DNA of 64,000 nt from Amblyomma americanum (Eukaryota > Arthropoda > Arachnida > Ixodida > Ixodidae), in assembly GCF_052857255.1 (NCBI RefSeq), contig NC_135505.1, positions 62,037,149-62,101,148 on the forward strand. The letters run 5' to 3'. The notes under the pieces are model-generated. The model was not told where the DNA came from. It saw nothing but the letters and a program-made list of their open reading frames with translations, and ran no database searches. Positions 41,007 to 50,529 of this stretch are shown here, piece by piece; within the stretch, counting starts at the first letter, position 1; each line of letters begins with the position of its first letter. Made by a program: the position numbers and the translations under genes.

Positions 41007-41206
41007 AATGACAGTGTATCTCAAGAATGCTTGTACCGTCGTCACCCATGGCGGATGGTTGAATAGTAAGCGGTAGCTCAACGAGTACTTCGCTTTTGTG
41101 CAATTTTGTAGGTTACAAAAGTATTGTGTTCAGTGAAAACGACATATTTTATAAACTTTTATAAACCCATCAGCCTAGCCTTAGCGCGCCCCTTCAGTGT
41201 CCCTTT

Positions 41207-41378
41207 AGTAAACAATTCAGCTTGGGAGTCAAGGTGTCCACATGAATGATCGAAATGTGTGGGATTTCACCTCCTAAATCCAGACATGTGCTAGTAAACA
41301 GTTTGGTTTGGGGATCAAGGTGTCCACATCAATGATTTGAGATCTGTGGGATTTCGCTTCCCAAAGCCAGATATGGGA
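41207..41378. repeat. Tandem duplication, 86-bp unit x2, diverged
   Basis: AGTAAACA...TCAAGGTGTCCACAT...TGTGGGATTTC...CCAGA occurs at 41207 and again at 41293, about 80% alike. It is old compared with the 79-bp duplication at 11240. Function is unknown. Confidence 0.75.
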
Positions 41379-42370
41379 TAATGAAACAGCATCTATAGCT
41401 GCAATCAAGCCTTAATGGGCACAACCGAGTCCCACTTAAGGTAGCGCATTATATACAGCTGCAACATGGTGAATCTTGACAAAAAATTCAATATGCGCAT
41501 GCCCAAAACTGATCAAAAATCCAATTAACTATGATGGAAGAATGAGTTTTTTCATCTGATGTTCCAGCATACCTCGAATCCACAAAACTCATTTTAAAAA
41601 CTGAATGGTTCTGTTAACTCTATTTCATGTACATTTTTGCTAAAACAGACTCAGCACAGCCAATGGGACAGTTGCACTGCTAATGAATCCCTTCTATACA
41701 GGCTATGTAAGGAAGGTGGCATACCAGGCCCCAGAAACCGGTGGCAAAATATATGTGGAACAGGCGAAACACCTACCAGCACGTCAAGTGACCACCTAGG
41801 TACACATTGCCAGGATTGTGGTGGTGTTTCAAGCCTAGCAAAGGTACTCCATGACATGGTTCACATGGCCACGAGTGTATAACCTCAGTAGTTGTAATAA
41901 CAGTCATCGTTTGGCTCTTATTTTTTGCTACCTTCTGTGCAAGGTTTTGAAATTAAGCATGAAACACCAACTTGCATGGAATGCAGCTATTTTACAGCTT
42001 TGACGTTTTTGTACTTTAAGTCTAAGTCAGGTCTGCTCATTATATTTTCTTCACTCATTTCTTTTAGAGATGCATGCCCAACTAGTGGTCTGCACTCATT
42101 TGAAGCGCTCCAATTACTTTCATGGCTATGTTTTTTTGTTTCGTTAGTAAAATTAGATGGTAGAAATTGTTTCTTGTTATAAAAGATCTTTACGGGGGCC
42201 AATATTGTTACTTCATTACAAAGCCCAATTATTATAATTTTCTTGCCCACTTGTGTGCAATGATCACAGTAAATTTTAACATGCAACTCCCCTTTGCAAA
42301 CTCAGCGCAACAGAATACTTTACTTTTCAGAGTGTTTTAAATACTAATGTTTAGCTGTAGTTTCACTTAC
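41379..42370. other. Intron sequence, nothing recognised
   Basis: No feature is supported. A plus-strand open frame at 41637-41882 and its minus-strand counterpart have no recognisable motif. Confidence 0.4.
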
Positions 42371-42533
42371 CACGCGGCATTGCTTCTTCAGACCACTTTA
42401 GTCTTTGAAGTTCCCCTTCCTTCCAAACTTCTTCCTCGCCTCTTCAACATTAGGATCATTGTCCACGGATTTTCGGATATTGCCCATTTTGTACTTAAAT
42501 GCAACCCTCCATGAATCGTGTAAATCAGTGCCA
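42371..42533 (-). pseudogene. SAMD3-like gene, exon with in-frame stop
   Basis: This is a 163-nt exon. The acceptor TATAATGCAG supplies T to complete the codon left open by exon 43938-44021, and the donor GTG|GTAAGT is in phase 0. It reads GTDLHDSWRVAFKYKMGNIR, then KSVDNDPNVEEARKKFGRKG and NFKD, then TAA at 42398-42400, then SGLKKQCRV. Both junction phases fit the neighbours, so the stop is probably a real nonsense mutation. The alternative is a one-base loss in the G run, with a second frame reading ELQRLKWSEEAMPR. The segment matches the (G)xxSWxxxLxxKFxNxRR block of SAMD3-like proteins. Confidence 0.7.
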
Positions 42534-42883
42534 CTGCATTATAAATTCAAACTGACCGAAATGGCCGCCTAGCAGCCATCAGTCACAAATACAGATTTGC
42601 CTTGGAGAAAGGGATGCTAGAGGGCATAGGTTCCACATATGCCTGTGCAGTGGCCACTTGTGCTTACTGTAGGAAAAGTTAAAAGCAGCACTGCCTCGTT
42701 CTAGCCAAAGCAGATATGCATGAGCAATCCGAACGCACCTGCTGCCCAGTGCATTATTAGCACTGTACTTAATGCCTGACTCAAGGATGTTTGTGAACAA
42801 TACGCAGTGCTCTTGATTGATGCTTGTGCATGAGGGGCCCTCAAGCACGCCTGTACGGGCACAAGAAAGTTTACTTCCGCACT
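42534..42883. other. Intron sequence, nothing recognised
   Basis: This is sequence between the exon and the MITE, with no supported feature. Confidence 0.35.
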
Positions 42884-43388
42884 TTAAAGGGGCTCTGAAA
42901 GGGGCTCTAATAAAGTTGAGATATGCCTGGAATGTTAAAGCACCCCACATCACGAATAATGTCCAGCAAGAATTTTTTTAATGCATTTCACGAAAGCTGA
43001 GTTACCTGTAGTCAAAATTTCAATTTCAGCATCTTCGCGCTTTTCCCTCTCCTCTCAGCCCTTTTTGCACGCTGGAAGGTAGGCGCTCCTCCGATTCCTT
43101 ACCCAGAGCAACGCGGCTTATTGGCCGTGGCCATAGCTGCCCGACGTCTGAAAGAATCTAACCAATAACCATCTCCCAACTGCTATACGCAGGTGCAAGT
43201 GACGGAGTACGGTGCAGGCATGGAAAATTCGCTGGAAAGGGCTTACCAACTTTCGTGCGTGATTGTGGATTCTCTGCTGCATGTAGAAGTGAATTATTTT
43301 GGTCAGGTTTTATTGCTAATAAAAACACAATGCAGTGGTTGGGTGAGTTTATGTGCTGTCCTCGGGAGGTGTTTCAGAGCCCCTTTAA
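42884..43388. mobile_element. MITE with TTAAAGGGGCTCTGAAA termini
   Basis: The left end TTAAAGGGGCTCTGAAA is the exact reverse complement of the right end TTTCAGAGCCCCTTTAA. The 505-bp interior has no transposase. A partial extra copy of the terminal motif (GGGGCTCTAATAAA) follows the left end. The TTAA at both edges could be a piggyBac-type target duplication (inference). Confidence 0.75.
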
Positions 43389-43937
43389 CTATGGTAGTGC
43401 ATTTCCCATCAATGGCCAAGAAAATTTTCTTCATGAATAAGTGCAGCAACCTGACACCTCACAATACACTTACACAGAACACTCTGGTATGCCAATTTGT
43501 CCATGAGCATGCACAGCAGTGACGTTGCACACGAAAACAAATCCATCCAAGATAAGATTACCTCAAGAAAATGAGCCACCTGTCAAGAAAGAAAGCAGCA
43601 AGGGAAATATAGCTTGCTAGATAATCCATGAAAAATATGTAGCAAAAGCAGAAAAAACAAATGCTGACATGACGAAGAAATGAACACAAACCTGTGCATT
43701 GCATGCATTGTGCTCCGCCGGTCATTTTATCGCAAATGAATTTTTCTCTCTGCTTTTCAGAAAAAAGATTGTAATCTACCAACCACAAAGCATTTACTCA
43801 TTTTTTTTTGTTTGAGAAGATGGTTCACTTTATAATTTTATAGTAGGCATCGTTTTCCAAAGTGTTTTTGTGTGCCAATATTACCAATTCCTCATTTAGA
43901 GTGACTAGCAAGCAAGCATGGCGATTCATGTACTTAC
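43389..43937. other. Intron sequence, nothing recognised
   Basis: This is AT-rich sequence between the MITE and exon 43938-44021, with no supported feature. Confidence 0.35.
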
Positions 43938-44021
43938 ATAACCTGCCCAATCGTATCCCTGAGAACAGGATACTTCAGAACAAGAGCCTTGGCCGCAGGC
44001 TCGTAGAATTTTCCAGGGTAC
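43938..44021 (-). pseudogene. SAMD3-like gene, exon YPGKFYEPAAKALV
   Basis: This is an 84-nt exon with acceptor TGCTCACAG and donor GTTAT|GTAAGT (phase 2). It reads YPGKFYEPAAKALVLKYPVL, then RDTIGQV. The motif YPxxxxYxxxAxALVxxYPxLxD is the strongest SAMD3-like signature in this gene. The reading frame of the overlapping long ORF on this strand is a different one and is intronic read-through. Confidence 0.8.
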
Positions 44022-44085
44022 CTGTGAGCACATTGCAGGCGTAGCATCAGAACTCGCGCACGCAACAATACTAGGCAATACTTGC
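44022..44085 (-). other. 64-nt GC-AG intron
   Basis: On the minus strand the upstream exon ends GACTG and the intron begins GCAAGT, the usual form of a GC donor. It ends CTCACAG. Splicing makes TG+G, a Trp codon, giving TTDWYPGKFY in frame, which fits the family. A GT donor in the same place is not available. Confidence 0.65.
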
Positions 44086-44289
44086 CAGTCAGTTGTCAGC
44101 AAATGTGCCGTGATCCAAGACACTATACGGTTTTTCGTACGACTCGACACTTCTAATGTTGTACCCTTAATGTCTGCCTTGATATCCAGTGGAATAGGAG
44201 GCAGTTCATACAGCGGTTGCTGAACAGTGAACTGGTGCTTGTCTGGCTCACTACAACTGGGAGCCAACACCAATGGTCCATCATCAGTA
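44086..44289 (-). pseudogene. SAMD3-like gene, central exon
   Basis: This is a 204-nt exon. The acceptor follows a long T run (TTTTTTTTTTTTAAG) and the donor is GC-type. It reads TDDGPLVLAPSCSEPDKHQF, then a proline-rich segment (YELPPIPLDIKADIK), then SSRTKNRIVSWITAHLLTTD. The basic helix before the YPGKFY exon is typical of SAMD3-like proteins. It is undamaged. Confidence 0.72.
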
Positions 44290-44388
44290 CTTAAAAAAAA
44301 AAAAGACGGAACAGAATTTGGTGCAACATAAGTGCATTACTACAATGTACCACGTAATAGTTCTAGCATTTAAAGCTGGCCTACTCAC

Positions 44389-44514
44389 CCAGTTTCGAGT
44401 GGCAAGTTTTGTTCATCACTGCTGCTACTGCCAACGAGGTTTATTTTATCTCCATCAGAAAATGTGTGCCCCCTCTGAAACCTCGACATATGTGTCGAAA
44501 TGTGAGTTGTAGGC
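44389..44514 (-). pseudogene. SAMD3-like gene, Ser-rich linker exon
   Basis: This is a 126-nt exon with acceptor TTTTTGTTGTAG and donor ACTGG|GTGAGT. It reads PTTHISTHMSRFQRGHTFSD, then GDKINLVGSSSSDEQNLPLE. Its end phase (2) fits exon 44086-44289 exactly. Its start needs two bases from an upstream exon; exon 45883-46029 ends in phase 0, so one more exon probably lies between. No domain was recognised; it is a likely linker. Confidence 0.6.
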
Positions 44515-44865
44515 CTACAACAAAAATTACCTTGTGAATCAGAAGCCACAAACACATGAAAGTGAAGACAACTAATTACACAAATTATTTCACTGCGGGC
44601 ACGCTGAAACCTTTTAGTTTACCGTCTGTTTGGAAGACTGTGCTGGGCATAAAATAAATTAACTTTTGTAACACAGGCAAAACCCATGTTAACAGAACCT
44701 TTCCAGAAGTAACACTAACGAGTGAAAGGCTGCAGATGCCCAAATTCTGAAGGTTGAACAATGCCTGACCCCAGATGCGCATTATATATACTGCAGTTAA
44801 CAGCATGACAGACATTGTTGTTGCAGGCTCATCTTTTGCTCACAACTAAGATACATGCTCTAATA

Positions 44866-45417
44866 ATTGGGTAATTCTAGGCAAAACGTCTCAGATGCTG
44901 TGCTCTACAATATCTGATTTGTTCAAAAGAATTCATGGAAACTAATCCGAATGTGCATAATAGAAGACGAAATTATTTTTGCCAAAAAAATTTATTTGTA
45001 GGTGAGCGCAGAAAGATAAGAAACCAGACACTGCTCAATAGTTCACAAACAGTCCAAATTTTTAGTAGTCACTCCAGAAATTTTTAAGCGACATTTGCAG
45101 ATTCTGGCTTTTTATCAGATTCGGAGCATTTATGCCATACAAAACTGTACGTTCCGAATCTTATTGAAAGCCAGAATCTGCAAATGTCATTTAAAAATTT
45201 CTGCAGTGGTTTTTAAAAATCTGGATTTTTTAATAATTATTGAGCAGGGCCTGGCTTCTCACCTTTTCGAATGTTGAAACTGCGCTCAATAAATTTTTTT
45301 GACAAAAATAATGTAAGCTTTGCTTGCGCACACTGGAATTAGTTTCCATGGATTTTTCTGAACAAATAGGAGATGGTCGAGTGCAACATCTGAGACGTTT
45401 GGCGTGGAATGATCCAA
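44866..45417. repeat. 550-bp palindromic (foldback) element
   Basis: Left and right halves are inverted copies about a centre near 45140. Outer edges read (A)AAACGTCTCAGATG and its complement CATCTGAGACGTTT. The middle reads GCAGATTCTGGCTTT / AAAGCCAGAATCTGC. One arm recurs alone at 50128-50384. There is no coding capacity. It is probably a MITE family whose arms are its long terminal inverted repeats. Confidence 0.82.
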
Positions 45418-45726
45418 ATACATTTGGCGCCTATGTCTCAAGGTTAGAAAGCAAATTTTCGACACAGCCTAAAGCCTGTTTCACATGCGAGCGAAAATGC
45501 TAGCCAATCCTGCCGCCGTGGCGGAAAAACCTGTTGCGAGTCGTCGAGGCGAAGAGCGGCGAGGTTCCAACAAGTTGTAAATTTTCGCTGCGACGCGCCG
45601 CTCAGTTGCTTGCATGTGAACCAGCCACGATATTATGTTGCCCTTGCGTGCATAACCAACTACGGCTGCGACCGCGTGCGCGCGAGGGAGAGCCCCGAAA
45701 GCACCGAGCGATTAAAATAGCAGCAA

Positions 45727-45812
45727 TATTTGATGGGAATAACGCGCTACACAAGAAAAAAGACAACTGAAACGTGTCCGCTTCTGTGTGTAGCGCGTTA
45801 TCCCCATTAAAT
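45727..45812. repeat. Short inverted repeat around GATAACGCGCTACACA
   Basis: TTTGATGGGAATAACGCGCTACACA and its near-complement (TGTGTAGCGCGTTATCCCCA) are separated by ~35 bases. It would form a ~27-bp hairpin. It lies between the first exon of the SAMD3-like gene and the palindrome. Confidence 0.65.
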
Positions 45813-45882
45813 GTACAACCAACTAGCCCACATTGCTGCCTTGTTAGGAGCAATATATCATATGAAAATAAAATGCACGCAC

Positions 45883-46029
45883 CTCTATTCCGTCGCACTG
45901 CAACGAAGCCCATGAATCTGCTAGCATGGCAGCATTGATGACATCCGACTTCTTGCGGTCTCCACAGACGAAGAGAACCTGTTTTCTGCCTTCCCAGGTC
46001 ACAAGGCATTCAATGGGCGCCGATGACAT
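45883..46029 (-). pseudogene. SAMD3-like gene, candidate first exon
   Basis: The minus strand opens with ATG at 46029: MSSAPIECLVTWEGRKQVLF, then VCGDRKKSDVINAAMLADSW and DGIE, followed by the donor GAG|GTGCGT. SAMD3-like proteins often start with a short beta-strand-rich domain of this kind, but the match here is only general. It could belong to another minus-strand gene. The exon starts 354 bases from the start of the divergent plus-strand gene. Confidence 0.45.
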
Positions 46030-46382
46030 TGCGTATCGCAGGATAAAGGACAGTAGGCAGTTCGAAAGTACGGCTGAGGTAAACAGTGGTACTCAACAGC
46101 AAAAACGAGTCAAAGCACACAGCGAAGCCTTTTTACCATCGCACGCAGGCTGCGGGCGCGCTCCTATTCTCGACACCAGCCGCGATCTGTCGGTGCGCGT
46201 GGCGCGGTGGACTGCGGGTCGCGCCGGCGCCGCGCACTCCGACCCCATGGAATTCTTGTGTGAAAACAAGGCCGCCCCTTGCAAGCTCTCGCGAGACAAG
46301 CGTTTGCAAGTGGTCCGAGACTCAAATGGCTGGCCTCTTAGTGTGACAGCGACGTAGGCCATCCGCAAGTACATGCTTCAAG
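46030..46382. promoter_or_regulatory. Candidate bidirectional promoter interval
   Basis: This is a 353-bp gap between two divergent ATGs (46029 minus, 46383 plus). The middle part (46140-46260) is GC-rich with many CpG sites (GGGCGCGC, GCGCGTGGCGCGG, CGCGCCGGCGCCGCGC) in AT-rich surroundings. No TATA box was identified. The promoter role is inferred from position and composition. Confidence 0.4.
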
Positions 46383-48665
46383 ATGATTCATAGGTGTCCG
46401 CATTGTCCCTTTTCATCAAAGAGGTTTTGCAAAGTGGTATTGCACATCAGGGACCACCGCTACGATAACAATTTTTCTGTGATGTGCGGTGTGAATGGCT
46501 GCGCGAAGACGTACCGGCAGTTTGAGTCTTACCGGAGGCACCTCTATCGTCAGCACCGAAGTTATATGGACCTCGACACATCTGGCGATGCCGCTGTCAC
46601 TCAACAAAACAGTCCTGTTGTGCTGCGGTCGGATGCTTCGGCAAGTGAGTTGCGGCCGGACGCTTCGGCGAGTGTTGACATGGCGGAAGGCGATGTTTTG
46701 AGTGAAAGTGAACTGCTGAGCTCTAGCCTTCTCATGGACGATACCGATGGCGAACAAGAGGTCGTTTCCAGTAGTGCTTTTCCAGTTGGTAGTGCAGCTC
46801 TCGACTTCAAGGCGCAAATGAAGAAGCACCTGTGCTTACTTTTCTTCCGCATGACAGAAGTGCACAAGTTGCCACACTCCACAATGGAAAGCATCATTGG
46901 TCATATCAAAGTGGGTTTCCGCGATATGTTTCACCTGTTTGCTGCTAAGATTCAGGAAGACATCCATCCTCTGCAGTTCGGAAAGGACATGCACTCGTTG
47001 CTTACCTGTGACTTCCTAGACGAGATTTTTGAAGATGTGCTGAGCAAGCACAAGCGAGAGCAGTTCGCCAAAGAATGCCTTCCGTATACAAAACCTGAAG
47101 AGCATGTCTTGACTGCTGGAGACACGTTCCAGTACGTACCTGTCACTGGTGTTTTACGTAACCTTATGCTTTCAGAATCCTTTCGCAGTCATTTAAACCC
47201 AGACTCATCAACTGCACAATCATCTAAAATATTGCACAGCTTTTGTGATGGCCTGATGTACATGGAAAAGTTGTCGGCCCTCATACAAGATGGATCTCAG
47301 TTCACACTGTTCCTTGTTTTTTATTCAGATGAGGTTGAGGTTCTGAACCCGATAGGGCCAAAGCGCGGTGTGCACAAGATGCTTGTTGTACAAACTTGTT
47401 GGTAAGCATGGAATTGATGCGATTTTGGGCCCACTTCTCACTGAGTTGTCAGCTTTAAGCACATCTGGTTTTACTGTGCAGCTGTCTACTACCACTGTGA
47501 GAGTCAGAGCTTTCCTTGTGGCCTTCTGTGGTGATAACCTGTCCATGAACAGGTTAGGTGGCTTTACTTGTTGTTTCATTAGAGGGCACCCATGCCGTTT
47601 TTGCACCGTGGAATTCTCGGAGATGGATACAGTTTTCCACGAAAAAGATGTACATATACGAGATGCCATTTTGCACAAAAGGCATGTTGAACTTGCAGCT
47701 GTAAATCAACCACTAAGTACGGCACTTCATGGGGTGAAAAGTATGTCAACATTGTCAGGTATCAGTTACTTTGATGTGACACAGCAACTGCCACCTGACA
47801 TCATGCATGATTTGCTTGAAGGATCCATGACTCATGTTCTAAGACAGGTCTTGCAAGGCCTCATCAGTTCTAACGTAATTAGCTATTCAGATCTTGATAG
47901 AGTTACTTTGAGTTTGGGCCACAAGACAGGAAAAACAAACCTGAAGCACTCGAAAAATGCTTTGTGAAGAGGGAAGCGGCTTATAAGGGCACTGCGTCAC
48001 AGAAGTGGTGCTTGTTCCGTTTCTTTTCACTTATTTTTGGAGACATTGTTCCGGACTCCAATGAGCACTGGGAAGTGTACCTTCAGCTAAAGAGGGTCGT
48101 TGACATAATATTTGCCGACGAAATACCACGTGACCACCTTGCATTCCTTCAAGAGGAAATTCGGTTTTTCTTGACTAATTTTGTGGCCCTTTATCCTGGA
48201 CAAATGACCCCAAAGCTTCATTTCTTGTTGCATTACCCAAGACTGATCAACCAGCTAGGCACACTGAAGCAATACTGGTGCATGCGTTACGAAGCAAAAC
48301 ATCAGTATGTGAAAATGATAGCGTCTCGCAACAGAAATTTCAGAAATATTTCGAAGTCATTTGCAGAACGGCACCAATTCCTTCAGAACTTCCAGCTGTT
48401 TGGAGATAAATTAGACGTGGGCATTCAGACAACAAAGGCCAAGCCTCTCAGACAGGAGGACTTAGCCCCATGCACTCATGAAGTCTTCTGTGAAGGTGTT
48501 CCTGTCTGGGGAGTTTCTTCTGGAAAGTGTAAATACAAAGTGTTAGATGTAGTGGTCTTGGAGAAAGCCTTGCTGCCCGTTTTTGGACAGATTGTGGGTC
48601 TGTATGTGTACTGTGGATCTCTCTTCATTTATGTGAATGTTCTTAGGACTGTGTCATTTCAGTGA
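46383..48665 (+). pseudogene. C2H2 zinc-finger / Tnp2-like transposase-related gene, frameshifted
   Basis: ATG 46383 opens MIHRCPHCPFSSKRF... with two C2H2 fingers (CPHC...HIRDH and CGVNGC...HLYRQH), an acidic Ser-rich linker and then DEVEVLNPIGPKRGVHKM (to 47405). A second frame (47368-47967) carries GKHGIDAILGPLLTEL, FCGDNLSMNRLGGFTCCF, CRFC and DVTQQLPPDIMHDLLEGSM. A third (47964-48665) has KWCLFRFFSL and PKLHFLLHYP. Many animal genomes hold multicopy proteins of this order; the GDN..GGF...CRFC block recalls the Tnp2 transposases of EnSpm/CACTA elements (inference). Compared with that pattern, ~35 residues are missing near 47365-47375, and a 1-base shift lies in an A run near 47935. It is head-to-head with the SAMD3-like gene. 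Confidence 0.65.
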
Positions 48666-48871
48666 CACCGCTGGTCTTATGCTGTTTCCAAGACAGCACA
48701 AGAGAGAGTTGTACAGCCTGCAGAACTGCAGTCGTCTCAAGTTCTAGACATGTATTTTGGAAGTGAGCTAGTACTGAGGCCAGAAATAATGATCATAGAT
48801 TGAACTGGCAGCATCATTTGCAGGCTGGCTGTATTTTTTGGTTGGAAATGTGTAGTCTTTCTGACTTCTGA

Positions 48872-48877
48872 AATAAA
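48872..48877 (+). promoter_or_regulatory. AATAAA polyadenylation signal
   Basis: A canonical AATAAA lies 207 bases past the last stop (48665) and just before a SINE insertion. It fits the 3' end of the zinc-finger/Tnp2-like gene. Confidence 0.5.
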
Positions 48878-48892
48878 GATTAATGTTGCTTG

Positions 48893-49133
48893 TTAGCCGC
48901 CGCGGTGGCTGAGTGGTTACGGCACTCGGCTGCAGGCCCGAAAGACGCGGGTTCGATCCTGGCCGCGGCGGTCGAATTTCGATGGAGGCGAAATTCTAGA
49001 GGCCCGTGTACTGTGCGATATCAGTGCACGTTAAAGAACCCCAGGTGGTCAAAATTTCCGGAGCCCTTCACTGCGGCGTCTCTCATAGCCTGAGTCGCTT
49101 TGGGACGTTAAACTCCCATAAACCATAAACCAC
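48893..49133 (+). mobile_element. Ruka-like tRNA-derived SINE, complete
   Basis: The head GCCGCCGCGGTGGCTGAGTG has the A box and GGGTTCGATCC the B box. The body includes AAAGAACCCCAGGTGGTC and the tail is CCATAAACCATAAACC. A perfect 11-bp target duplication, AATGTTGCTTG, lies at 48882-48892 and 49134-49144. Near the 3' end TCATAGCCTGAGTCGCTTT lies between GTC and GGGAC, the same loop as in the I-like LINEs. It is the cleanest SINE in the window. Confidence 0.95.
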
Positions 49134-49214
49134 AATGTTGCTTGCATATTGCATTTTCTTAACCACATTTTTTTTTATTCAAGCATACTGCGGTAGCCTC
49201 TGAAGAGGCTGTGG

Positions 49215-49340
49215 CAGGCATTGGGACACAATGCACAGCAGTCAAAACGACCACTCACAGATTATCCGGAGCCCTCCACTACGGCACCTGTCATAGCCCG
49301 AGTCGCTTTGGGATGTTAAAGTCTGTAAACCATAATAACC
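49215..49340 (+). repeat. Ruka-like SINE, diverged 3' half
   Basis: CCGGAGCCCTCCACTACGG, then CATAGCCCGAGTCGCTTTGG and GTAAACCATAATAACC match the SINE 3' end. The tRNA head is absent, so this is an older 5'-truncated copy. Confidence 0.75.
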
Positions 49341-50127
49341 ACAAGATGGATTTACAAAAAATTACAATAGTATGTGCAAAAAAATACCACTTAAGGAAAA
49401 AAAATTGTGCACAGATGCATCTTCAGTAACGCCAGAAGCACAAGATGAGTAGAAGTCAGGCGCAATAGCTTGAAGTCGGTGAAAAAGTGCAATAAATATA
49501 ATAACAAGCACATTTCTTGAACATGCGGTATACACAAATAAATTCCATTCAGGTTATTCAAGAAGCAATATCAGTGCCAATGCAAAATACAGTCCTAAAG
49601 AAAAACTACCAAGTCAGACAAATATTCTCTAAGAGTACGGCATTTTACAAAATCATCAGGCAGCGCATTCGCCTCTCATAGGTTAGGGAAAGAAAGGGAA
49701 CCTAAATGTGTTTTCTTAAATTGATATTCTGTTAAGTGTCTAGTGGATTTCATTTTTGTGGGTCTATTTTAAAAGGGAATAGATACGTACTGGTGTCAAT
49801 TGGAAAACTACAACTCAGCAAAAGGAAAAGAAACTTAGTGTGCTAGAATTGTGCTCTTTTGCTCATTATTGGGAGACCGACTTTATTAAGAGCTCTTTCA
49901 GTAAGTCATTGCGACTGTACTTATTGTAAATAAATGTCAACACCTTTCATTGCACGCTTTTAATAGCTTGAGTTTTCTTTTCATATGGGAACCATATGAT
50001 GACAACATGCTCTAGGACAGAAATTGTCATATATGCGAGCAGTTTAATCAGTGGGGAAACAAACCTAAGGCTGCATCAAAGGGTGCAAAATATGGAGAGT
50101 GCCTTAGATGTAATTTATAATATATAA
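49341..50127. other. No recognised feature
   Basis: This is AT-rich, non-coding sequence with no repeat shared elsewhere in the window that I could see. Confidence 0.4.
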
Positions 50128-50384
50128 AGCCATAATCTGTACAAATGTCATTTAAAATTTTGTGGAATAATTTCTAAAAATTCCGATTTTTTAATAATCG
50201 AGCAGAGCCTTGTTTCTCACCTACTCAAAATGTTCAAACCGCTCACCTCACGAATAATTTTTTTTCAGCATAATATTTTAGGCTTTGATTACGCACATTG
50301 GGATTAGTTTCCATTAATTTTTTTGAACAAATTAGAAATTGCCGAGCGTAAAACCTGGGACATTTGGAGTGGAATGCCCCAGAA
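50128..50384. repeat. Single arm of the palindromic element
   Basis: Motifs such as AAATGTCATTTAAAA, GATTTTTTAATAAT, GGATTAGTTTCCAT and TTTGGAGTGGAATG(C)CCCA follow the right arm of the 44866-45417 palindrome in the same order. The opposite arm is missing. Confidence 0.75.
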
Positions 50385-50529
50385 GCACTATATAGTGTTT
50401 TTTTTTATCTTGCTGCATGTATGTACTTTAGAAAGGCCTTTGTATCATAAAACATATGGAATCGGGCAGCAAAGCCATCAGGAGTGTTATATATACTATC
50501 ATTCCATGGTCATGCATGATATTGGGCAT

